From assembly GCF_019052365.1 (NCBI RefSeq), contig NZ_JAHQUY010000095.1:1-7792 (forward strand): DNA of 7,792 nt, read 5' to 3'. The notes under the pieces were generated by a model. That model did no database searches. It worked only from the letters and a program-made list of their open reading frames with translations, and was not told the origin of the DNA. Shown here in pieces: positions 1 through 5,649 of the stretch (positions are counted from its first letter, which is position 1; each line of letters opens with the position of its first letter). Position numbers and translations under genes: made by a program. The stretch is from Leyella stercorea (lineage in GTDB: Bacteria; Bacteroidota; Bacteroidia; Bacteroidales; Bacteroidaceae).

Positions 1-97
1 GCAACTTTTTACTCATATTTATCAACTTAAATTAATTCCGCCAACGGGTATATTTAATATTAATGTAGTATGTTTCTGCAAAAACACCTTATAGATG

Positions 98-1852
98 CTA
101 TAACTTTCTGTTTGCTTCGAGCGCTCTTAGCCAGTTGCCGCCCCATATCTTCGCCATATCTTCTTCCGAATAGCGGCGGCGCAGCAGCTCTTTTGTGAAG
201 TTTATCAGTTCGGAGGCGTCGGCAAGTCCGGGCACGCCACCGTCGCCGTCGAAGTCGGTGCCAAGTCCCACATGGTCGATGCCCATTACGTTGATGGCAT
301 GTTCGAGATGGAGCATTGCGTCGTTGATGCAAGCTTTGCCGTCGGTGCGCAGGAATCCGTTGTAGAGTGTTATCTGGCATACTCCGTCTTTTGCGGCGAG
401 GGCTCGCATTTGGTCGTCGGTGAGGTTGCGCGGCACGTCGCACAACGCCTTGCTGTTGCTGTGCGAGCATACTATTGGCTTCGCCGATATCTCCAGCGCA
501 TCGTAGAACGACTTCTCGCCGGCATGACTCATGTCCACCATCACTCCCAAGCGGTTCATCTCGCGTATCACCTCAGCGCCGAACGCCGATACGCCGCCGT
601 GAGTATTGAGAGTGCGGCGCGCCGAGTCGCATATCTGATTGTCGCCATTGTGACAAAGAGTGATGTATACTATGCCGCGGTCGGCAAAGTGCTTCACGTT
701 TCGCAAGTCGTTCTCTATCGCAAGACCGTTCTCTATACCAATCATCAGCGATTTTACTCCATTGCGCTTGTTGCGCAGCAAGTCCTCACGGCTTCGCGCC
801 AAGGCGATGTACCGCGAGTCGCTGAGCACAATCTCGTCAATCTTGTCGAAGATAAGGTCGGCGTAAGCTTTCGGTGTGTCGACGGGGAATGGTGCTACGT
901 CGGCGAAAGTTTCCTCCGGCTTAGGCTGCGGCAGATATGCCACCATCGTCACCGCGTCCGTCCTGCCCTCGTTCATTTTGTGCAGGTCGTAGAGCACTTT
1001 TGGGTCGCGATGGTCGAAGCACACGCCTTGCGGGAAGAACATCGGCGTGTCGCAGTGCGAATCGATCGTGAGGTTGCGCTGGTGGAACAGTTTTGCGCGT
1101 CGCATCACATCGCCCTCCTCCACAAGCCACTTGAAGAGCGGCAGTCCGTCATCACCAAGCCACTCCGGATGCCATTGTACTCCGAGCACAGCCTTATGTT
1201 CGCTACTCTCTATTGCCTCAACCACGCCGTCGAGCGCCCGCGCAGTTATCTTGAAGCGCTCACCCGGTGCCGCCACAGCCTGATGGTGGAACGAGTTGAC
1301 GAACATTTTCTCCTTATTATATATATTATAGAGCACGCTGCCTTTCTCTATTTCCACGGTGTGCGTCGGTTCCGAGCGGTCTGCATCCTGCGAGTGTCGG
1401 TAGTTTGTCGGATCGTGCGAGATGTCCTGGTGTACCCGTCCGCCGAGCGCCATAGCAAGTGTCTGCACGCCGCGGCAGATGCCCAGCATCGGAATCTGCC
1501 GATCGAACGCCAGTCGGGTTATGAGCAGTTCGGGCAGGTCGCGCACGTTGTTGATGTTATGCAGCGCAGGCGAAGGCTCCTCATCAGCCCACAGCGGATT
1601 GAAGTCGCCGCCGCCTGTGAGCAGCAGAGCGTCGATAGTTTCGAGCGTATCGAGCAGTACGTTGCGGTCTGCCATTGGCGGAATGAGCACGGGCGTGCCT
1701 CCTGCCTTTATAATCTGATGGTAGTAGCGGTCGCGCACTGTAGCGTCGACGCCCTCGTAGTTGGTTGTTATGCCTATAATGGGTCGCTGGCTTGTCTTCG
1801 GCTTGTTGTCGTAGAAGTCGGCGAGATGCTTGTTCAGGTTAAATGATTCCAT
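98..1852 (-). CDS. Two-domain peptidase: C26 gamma-glutamyl hydrolase-like domain fused to M19 membrane-dipeptidase-like domain
   Basis: A 584-residue protein with two hydrolase domains. Residues about 23-245 form a class I glutamine-amidotransferase-like C26 domain of the PuuD type. It has the nucleophile elbow GICRG with Cys126, the GGGDFNP loop at 80-86, and QWHPE supplying His228 and Glu230. Residues about 260-582 form an M19 zinc dipeptidase. Its likely metal ligands are His266 and Asp268 (DSHCD), Glu374 (GIEN), His443 (MSHAG) and His464 (CSHSN), with Asp533 in GTDFDG. The 21-residue gap between the last two histidines matches renal dipeptidase. No signal peptide is visible, so it is probably cytoplasmic. 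Inferred role: hydrolysis of gamma-glutamyl compounds and of dipeptides, giving free amino acids. I start at the ATG at 1852. A GTG in the same frame at 1888 would translate the arm of a hairpin and is less likely. No promoter is visible just upstream, so it may be read through from the Lrp-type gene. Both domain calls are firm; the substrate is unknown. Confidence 0.9.
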   Translation of the reverse strand: MESFNLNKHLADFYDNKPKTSQRPIIGITTNYEGVDATVRDRYYHQIIKAGGTPVLIPPMADRNVLLDTLETIDALLLTGGGDFNPLWADEEPSPALHNINNVRDLPELLITRLAFDRQIPMLGICRGVQTLAMALGGRVHQDISHDPTNYRHSQDADRSEPTHTVEIEKGSVLYNIYNKEKMFVNSFHHQAVAAPGERFKITARALDGVVEAIESSEHKAVLGVQWHPEWLGDDGLPLFKWLVEEGDVMRRAKLFHQRNLTIDSHCDTPMFFPQGVCFDHRDPKVLYDLHKMNEGRTDAVTMVAYLPQPKPEETFADVAPFPVDTPKAYADLIFDKIDEIVLSDSRYIALARSREDLLRNKRNGVKSLMIGIENGLAIENDLRNVKHFADRGIVYITLCHNGDNQICDSARRTLNTHGGVSAFGAEVIREMNRLGVMVDMSHAGEKSFYDALEISAKPIVCSHSNSKALCDVPRNLTDDQMRALAAKDGVCQITLYNGFLRTDGKACINDAMLHLEHAINVMGIDHVGLGTDFDGDGGVPGLADASELINFTKELLRRRYSEEDMAKIWGGNWLRALEANRKL

Positions 1853-1865
1853 ACTTATAAAAATA

Positions 1866-1960
1866 TTCCCACAGAGTTCACAGAACACATAGAATCTCCG
1901 ACGTTCTGCTCCTTTGCAGAAGCGGTGTCTGTTCTGTGTGTCATGTAATCTCTGTGGGAG
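1866..1960 (-). terminator. Long imperfect hairpin with T run between the Lrp-type gene and the peptidase gene
   Basis: Three nested inverted repeats share one centre. The outer arms are TCCCACAGAG (1867-1876) and CTCTGTGGGA (1950-1959). The middle arms are CACAGAACA (1879-1887) and TGTTCTGTG (1930-1938). The inner arms are TTCTGC (1904-1909) and GCAGAA (1916-1921), with a six-base loop. On the minus strand the structure is followed by AATATTTTTAT, so it could end or attenuate the Lrp-type transcript a few bases before the peptidase start codon. The unequal spacing between nested arms makes it an imperfect stem. It could instead be a dispersed palindromic repeat. Confidence 0.5.
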
Positions 1961-1991
1961 ATGTTTGTTTATTCAGTACGCAACGCGGCGC

Positions 1992-2468
1992 TTAGTCTTC
2001 ATTCTTGTCCTCAAGGTGTACCGGAATCTCGCGCTTGATGCTCTGGTCGAGCGATATGAGTGTTTCTGTAGACACCACGCCCGGAATCATCTGCATCTTG
2101 TTGTTGAGCAGGTCCATGAGCTGTTCGTTGTCGCAAGCATACACCTTAAGCAGCATTGTGTACGGACCGGTTGTGTAGTGGCACTCCACGATTTCGGGTA
2201 TGTCTACCAACTGCTTCACCACGTCCTTATACATGCTACCGCGCTCGAGGTTCAAGCCTACGTATGTGCATGTGCTGTAGCCTACGCTCTTCGGGTTCAC
2301 CTCAAAGCCGCTACCAACGATTACGCCACCCTGAATGAGATGCTGAACGCGCTGGTGGATTGCGGCGCGTGATACGCCACACTCAGCAGCTACATCCTTG
2401 AATGGGATGCGTGCGTTCTTAGAGAGAATACTAAGTATCTTTCTGTCTAGATTGTCAATTTTGTCCAT
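1992..2468 (-). CDS. Lrp/AsnC-family transcriptional regulator
   Basis: A 158-residue protein, the usual length for this family. Residues 5-48 are the AsnC-type winged helix-turn-helix: LDRKILSILSKNAR, then DVAAECGVSRAAIHQRVQHL as the helix-turn-helix. Residues about 65-145 are the RAM ligand-binding and oligomerisation domain, with VECHYTTGPYTMLLKV at 94-109, which carries the conserved glycine of the effector pocket. Members of the family form dimers to octamers or hexadecamers, bind DNA in the cytoplasm, and usually sense an amino acid. The gene has its own promoter at 2509-2539. The next gene downstream in the same direction encodes a peptidase that would release amino acids, so control of that gene is a reasonable inference but is not shown by the sequence. 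The family call is firm. Which amino acid it senses, and whether it is a global or local regulator, cannot be told. Confidence 0.95.
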   Translation of the reverse strand: MDKIDNLDRKILSILSKNARIPFKDVAAECGVSRAAIHQRVQHLIQGGVIVGSGFEVNPKSVGYSTCTYVGLNLERGSMYKDVVKQLVDIPEIVECHYTTGPYTMLLKVYACDNEQLMDLLNNKMQMIPGVVSTETLISLDQSIKREIPVHLEDKNED

Positions 2469-2508
2469 CTTCTATAATGAAATTTTGTCTATGATTACAA
2501 TTTGTCAG

Positions 2509-2539
2509 CAAAATTATACATTTTACTTGAGACAATCAA
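2509..2539 (-). promoter_or_regulatory. Bacteroidetes-type promoter of the Lrp-type gene
   Basis: On the minus strand there is TTG (2537-2539), then 20 bases, then TAATTTTG (2509-2516). This fits the Bacteroidetes primary-sigma consensus TTTG-N19 to 21-TAnnTTTG. Transcription would start near 2501, giving a leader of about 33 bases before the ATG at 2468. The 150-base gap to the mscS stop fits an independent transcript. Confidence 0.6.
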
Positions 2540-2618
2540 CAAATAGACCTTTCTTTTTTAGTTTTTTAGTACAAAACGACACGAAAGACTCTCATTTTTG
2601 TTATTTCCCCCTTCAAAA

Positions 2619-5165
2619 CTACTGCGATATGATATGCAGGTCTCTCTGCGGGAACGGTATCTCGATGTTGTGCTCGTTGAGCGTGTTGTATATCGCCTCC
2701 TTCACCTGACCGGTCTTGCTGAACTTGTAGTCGACAAGCCCCCAATAAGTCACGAAGAGATTCACCGAGTTGTCGCCGAAGTCGTCGAACACCACGCTTA
2801 CCGGTCGCGTCAGGTCTATCACGTCTCTGCCGTCGGGCGCTTTCTCCTCCAGATTGTTCACTGCCTTTATGAGCATCTGTCTCACTTCCTCCACATTCGA
2901 GCCGTACGCCACGCCCACCGGCACCTTCACCCATTCGTATGAGTGGTTGCGAGTGATGTTCTTGAAGTTCTTGCTGAACAGCGAACTGTTGAGGAAGGCT
3001 ATCACGCATCCGTCGCCGGTGATGATCTGCGTACTCTGATACGTTATGCTGTCCACCTTTCCGCGTATGCCGTCACATTCTATGTAGTCGCCTACGCGCA
3101 CACGTCCGGTCATTAGTGATATGCCGTAGAAGAAATTCTCGAGCAGGTCTTTCATGGCGAAGCCCACACCTGTCGCCAGACCAGCCGAGATTACGGAGAT
3201 AGCAGTAGACGGAATCTTCAGCATCTTGATAGATATGATGAAGTAGAGACCCCAGCAGCAGATGGCTATGATATTGTTGGCGAGCGTGAAGTTGGGCTTG
3301 CCGTTCACCACCACCTTCGACTTGTGGTACTTATGATAGAGCGACTTCACGAGATAGTTGATGTAGCGGAACAGGAAGAACTGCGACATCACCATCACCA
3401 GCTTGCCTATCGAGAGCTGTACCACGCCCGGCACGTTCAGGAAGTCGAACATGAATATAGTCCACACCGTAGCCGTCAGGTCGAACACGTCAGCCGCCCA
3501 CCATATTGAGAGCAGCACCGAGAACACGCTTATCATCGGCACCAACGCCATGTACACGAAGTCGTAGAACCACGTTACGTTGATGTGCTTGTTGTGGCTC
3601 TTGGTGATGATGCTCAGCACCGACCCCTTCTTCGCTTTCTCAGCCTCAGCCTCCGAGTGTATCTTATGCGCCAGATAACGCTTCTCGTACTGCGCCAGTA
3701 TGTCGTACACGCACGTAATGGTCTGTATGCAGCTCAGCTGGAACATCCACCAGATGAGCACCTGCACCGACAGCAGCACGTATCCGTAGAGCGCCGAGGC
3801 GGTAGAGAACACCATTATAGCCAGCGATATCCATGTATAGAAGATGTCCGAGCGCGGAATGTTAGCATTATGGCGCTTCACCACACGCCACTGCCATACG
3901 GTGAACGCGAGCAGTATGGGCGGGAAGATGAGCGTCACGAGGTTGTTCGGTATGAAGATGATGCGGAACGTGATGACGATGAACGACATCAGCATTATAG
4001 GCGCATAGATGCGGAAACCGCTCTTTATCTGGTCGCCCGGCAGACGCACCAGCAGCGAGAAGAAAATGGCACAGAGCAGCCATGCGTACTCTATGAGCAG
4101 CTTCGACGCCATGAGGAAGAAGTTATGGTACATGAACGTGCGTGCCACCATCACCGACACGGCGAAGATGAACATCGCCACGAACAGTATGAGACACACC
4201 TTCTTCTTCATGAACTCCTCCGTGCGGAAGCGCTTGGGCACGAGCCAGCGCACCAGCACGTTGCTCAACATGCCGGCAAGCATCATATACAGCAGCACGA
4301 ACACGCTCAGTCCGCCCACGATAGGTCCGCGCCATTGTGAGTAGACCTTGCGTTCGCCGCCGTCGGCGCTTTTCACCTTCTCCTCGTCGTACTTCTCGTT
4401 CACGTCAGCCTTAGCCGAGTGATACTGCATCGGCATATTCTTCAGAATCTCCAGATAGTTTTGGTCGCCGTTCACGAAGATGGTGTGCTGTATGTCGTTA
4501 TATCGCTGAATAGCGTAGTCGTTCATTTTCTTCAGCTTCGCCGACATGAGCTGGTAGTGCTGCTCGTCCTTCTCCACACTGTTGCGCATGTTCTGCAGAT
4601 TGCGCGCGAGCGCCACGGCATAGTCCAGACACGCCTTGCGGTCGTGCAGTCCCTGCCCGTCGAGCATGAAGGGCAGCTTGCGCTGCTTTCCGTTCTTGTC
4701 CACGATGAACTTCGGCGCCTGCTGCACACTGTCCCTGCGCACCATCGACGGCGGAATCTTGCTCAGCGTCTCTATCAGATACTTGTAGCGCGTCAGCTCC
4801 GAGTCCATACGCTTCATGATGTTTTTATACGGCATGCTTCGCTTGCTGAACTCGCGGTACATCTCCGTAGCCTCATGGCAGGCGTACGTCATATCGAACG
4901 TGAAGTCCTGCTTCTGCGAGTAGAGCATCAGCGCCACCTGGTCGCTACGCTGCATCAGACTTATCATCTGCTTGTGCTGCGTCTCGGCATACACCGTGTA
5001 GCGCGCCATGTTCTTGCGCTGCTCGTTGAACGTCGTCTCCAGTTCGGCGCGCAGCACCGACAATGTCGAATTAAGGTTTTTCTCCTTGAGCACCGCACCG
5101 GCACTCAACGACACGCACAACATAACCCAAAGACATGCCATGCGCTTCAAGAATCTTATTCTCAT
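2619..5165 (-). CDS. Large MscS-family mechanosensitive channel with periplasmic N-terminal domain
   Basis: An 848-residue inner-membrane protein, far longer than E. coli MscS (286 residues). Residues 1-24 look like a signal peptide (KRMACLWVMLCVSLSAGA). Residues 25-275 are hydrophilic and helical, probably a periplasmic coiled coil. Hydrophobic membrane segments follow at about 281-303, 322-342, 351-373, 388-425, 441-488, 535-555, 583-607 and 630-650. A charged loop rich in Glu and Lys at 490-525 should be cytoplasmic. The pore helix is at 652-680 with the glycine/alanine pattern SAGLATGVGFA, followed by the beta domain (GDYIECDGIRGKVDSI and FLNSSLFSKNFKN) and the alpha/beta C-terminal cage, ending PFPQRDLHI. 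The family opens under membrane tension to relieve hypo-osmotic shock. AAGGAG at 5171-5176 lies five bases before the ATG, which supports this start. The gene is probably monocistronic. Confidence 0.93.
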   Translation of the reverse strand: MRIRFLKRMACLWVMLCVSLSAGAVLKEKNLNSTLSVLRAELETTFNEQRKNMARYTVYAETQHKQMISLMQRSDQVALMLYSQKQDFTFDMTYACHEATEMYREFSKRSMPYKNIMKRMDSELTRYKYLIETLSKIPPSMVRRDSVQQAPKFIVDKNGKQRKLPFMLDGQGLHDRKACLDYAVALARNLQNMRNSVEKDEQHYQLMSAKLKKMNDYAIQRYNDIQHTIFVNGDQNYLEILKNMPMQYHSAKADVNEKYDEEKVKSADGGERKVYSQWRGPIVGGLSVFVLLYMMLAGMLSNVLVRWLVPKRFRTEEFMKKKVCLILFVAMFIFAVSVMVARTFMYHNFFLMASKLLIEYAWLLCAIFFSLLVRLPGDQIKSGFRIYAPIMLMSFIVITFRIIFIPNNLVTLIFPPILLAFTVWQWRVVKRHNANIPRSDIFYTWISLAIMVFSTASALYGYVLLSVQVLIWWMFQLSCIQTITCVYDILAQYEKRYLAHKIHSEAEAEKAKKGSVLSIITKSHNKHINVTWFYDFVYMALVPMISVFSVLLSIWWAADVFDLTATVWTIFMFDFLNVPGVVQLSIGKLVMVMSQFFLFRYINYLVKSLYHKYHKSKVVVNGKPNFTLANNIIAICCWGLYFIISIKMLKIPSTAISVISAGLATGVGFAMKDLLENFFYGISLMTGRVRVGDYIECDGIRGKVDSITYQSTQIITGDGCVIAFLNSSLFSKNFKNITRNHSYEWVKVPVGVAYGSNVEEVRQMLIKAVNNLEEKAPDGRDVIDLTRPVSVVFDDFGDNSVNLFVTYWGLVDYKFSKTGQVKEAIYNTLNEHNIEIPFPQRDLHIISQ

Positions 5166-5170
5166 AATAT

Positions 5171-5176
5171 CTCCTT
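5171..5176 (-). promoter_or_regulatory. Strong Shine-Dalgarno site for the MscS-type gene
   Basis: The minus strand reads AAGGAG, then five bases, then the ATG at 5165. None of the other genes here has so clear a site, so this one fixes the mscS start and suggests efficient translation. Confidence 0.7.
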
Positions 5177-5213
5177 GTATGTGTTATTTATATTTCAATT
5201 ATGTTTATGCGTG

Positions 5214-5245
5214 CAAAAATACGTCTTTTTTCTGAAAACTCACAA
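5214..5245 (-). promoter_or_regulatory. Likely proximal promoter of the MscS-type gene
   Basis: On the minus strand there is TTG (5243-5245), then 21 bases, then TATTTTTG (5214-5221), matching TAnnTTTG. The start of transcription would be near 5207, giving a leader of about 40 bases. The -33 element lies inside the short heptamer repeat at 5242-5262. A second promoter further upstream (5374-5404) points the same way. Confidence 0.55.
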
Positions 5246-5262
5246 TTCACAATTCAAAATTC
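5242..5262. repeat. Short tandem heptamer repeat
   Basis: Two exact units of ACAATTC (5242-5248 and 5249-5255) are followed by a third with one change, AAAATTC (5256-5262). The run sits between the cassette scar and the mscS -7 element and supplies the proposed -33 TTG. It may be a simple slippage repeat. Confidence 0.5.
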
Positions 5263-5294
5263 GCGTAGCGCTTATACCATTGCCTGTACGCCAT
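5247..5294 (-). pseudogene. Deletion scar of an HU-smalltalk cassette (15-codon chimeric remnant)
   Basis: Read on the minus strand, the HU start region (ATTATGGC) is joined directly to the 3' end of the smalltalk gene (GGCGTACAGGCAATGGTATAA). Bases 5290-5387 are identical to the HU upstream region at 7695-7792, and bases 5273-5292 are identical to the smalltalk end at 7013-7032. The two matches share GGC at the join. In the smalltalk frame the scar still reads G-V-Q-A-M-V-stop, ending at 5272. From the retained HU ATG at 5294 translation gives the out-of-frame peptide MAYRQWYKRYANFEL, ending at 5247. The simplest reading is a second cassette that lost everything from HU codon 2 to about smalltalk codon 28. 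The peptide is probably meaningless, though it could act as a short leader ahead of mscS. Confidence 0.8.
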
Positions 5295-5387
5295 AATGTG
5301 TTTTCCTTTCTTTTTTTAGATTTGGTTAATACTTTGTGTTTTTCTTTTTGTGTTGTGTTCCGGATCACGTTTGCAAAGGTACTGTTC
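5290..5387 (-). repeat. 98-base direct repeat, left copy (HU upstream region)
   Basis: This stretch is identical base for base to 7695-7792, including the length of every T run, and has the same orientation. The right copy reaches the window edge, so the true repeat may be longer. It contains the HU start codon, the A-rich leader (minus strand) and the TACCTTTG -7 element. Confidence 0.95.
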
Positions 5388-5404
5388 AGCGCAGGCGATG
5401 TCAA
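5374..5404 (-). promoter_or_regulatory. Promoter kept in the cassette scar
   Basis: On the minus strand there is TTG (5402-5404, within CTTGAC), then 20 bases, then TACCTTTG (5374-5381). This is the best match to the Bacteroidetes consensus in the window. It originally served an HU-like gene, which is now deleted. It points toward mscS and could give that gene a leader of about 200 bases carrying the 15-codon remnant frame. Confidence 0.65.
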
Positions 5405-5527
5405 GTATTTCTCAATATTTTTTCAAAAAAACTATATCTTTCAGCTTTTCCGTAGCCCAATTGCGCCCCGATATATAATATATAGATATGTGTAAAGTAA
5501 GGTTTACTGCTCCAATATTTTTACCAG

Positions 5528-5603
5528 TTTTATCCACTAAACTGCATTATACTGGATAAAAACAGGCTTTTTTATCCAATACAGCGTTTTTATTGGATAA
5601 AAA
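5528..5603. promoter_or_regulatory. Four-half-site inverted repeat (TTTTATCCA/TGGATAAAA), operator-like
   Basis: The nine-base word TTTTATCCA occurs at 5528-5536 and 5570-5578, and its reverse complement TGGATAAAA at 5553-5561 and 5594-5602. This makes two tandem inverted pairs with internal gaps of 16 and 15 bases. The second pair extends to perfect 13-base arms (5569-5581 and 5591-5603). It lies across the -33 and spacer region of the ATPase promoter and ends five bases before its -7 element. That position fits a repressor or autoregulatory site. Because the pairs can also fold as hairpins, a role in DNA structure is possible. Confidence 0.65.
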
Positions 5604-5615
5604 GCTGTATATTTG
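5585..5615 (+). promoter_or_regulatory. Promoter of the AAA/DUF4143 ATPase gene
   Basis: TATATTTG at 5608-5615 is an exact match to TAnnTTTG. The upstream element is weak (GTTT at 5585-5588, 19 bases away). Transcription would start near 5622, with a leader of about 28 bases. The right half of the 13-base inverted repeat occupies the spacer, so a bound protein would block the polymerase. Confidence 0.6.
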
Positions 5616-5649
5616 CCATCATTAAAGGACAACTATACAACGAGCGATT

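Noticed and set aside
27..57. Possible terminator hairpin after the peptidase gene (TTAAAT with ATTTAA, CCG with CGG)
   Set aside because: The arms are short and AT-rich with several mismatches between them, and no T run follows on the minus strand.
272..1846. Long plus-strand open frame of 524 codons
   Set aside because: It lies wholly opposite the peptidase gene, whose catalytic motifs are clear. Its product is rich in His, Val and Arg with no recognisable domain, as expected for an antisense shadow of GC-biased codons.
1853..1888. Twelve-residue N-terminal extension of the peptidase from a GTG at 1888
   Set aside because: It would translate the hairpin arm and T run. The ATG at 1852 gives a normal C26 N-terminus.
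3585..4340. Plus-strand open frame of 251 codons
   Set aside because: Opposite the membrane part of mscS. The product is dominated by His, Arg and Glu in a pattern typical of antisense reading.
5247..5294. The 15-codon remnant frame as a functional small gene
   Set aside because: It arises from an out-of-frame junction, ends inside the heptamer repeat, and resembles no protein. I record it as a scar, with a leader role only as a possibility.
5466..5490. AT-rich near-palindrome (ATATATAATATATAG)
   Set aside because: Simple alternating AT sequence with no clear partner or promoter match, so chance is the likeliest explanation.
4419..5495. Plus-strand open frame of 358 codons
   Set aside because: It mirrors the start of mscS, then runs through its promoter and the cassette scar. 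Composition is low-complexity and there is no promoter or domain.
5528..5603. The TTTTATCCA inverted repeats as a CRISPR array or insertion-sequence ends
   Set aside because: There are only four short half-sites with no equal-length unique spacers, no transposase, and no target-site duplication.
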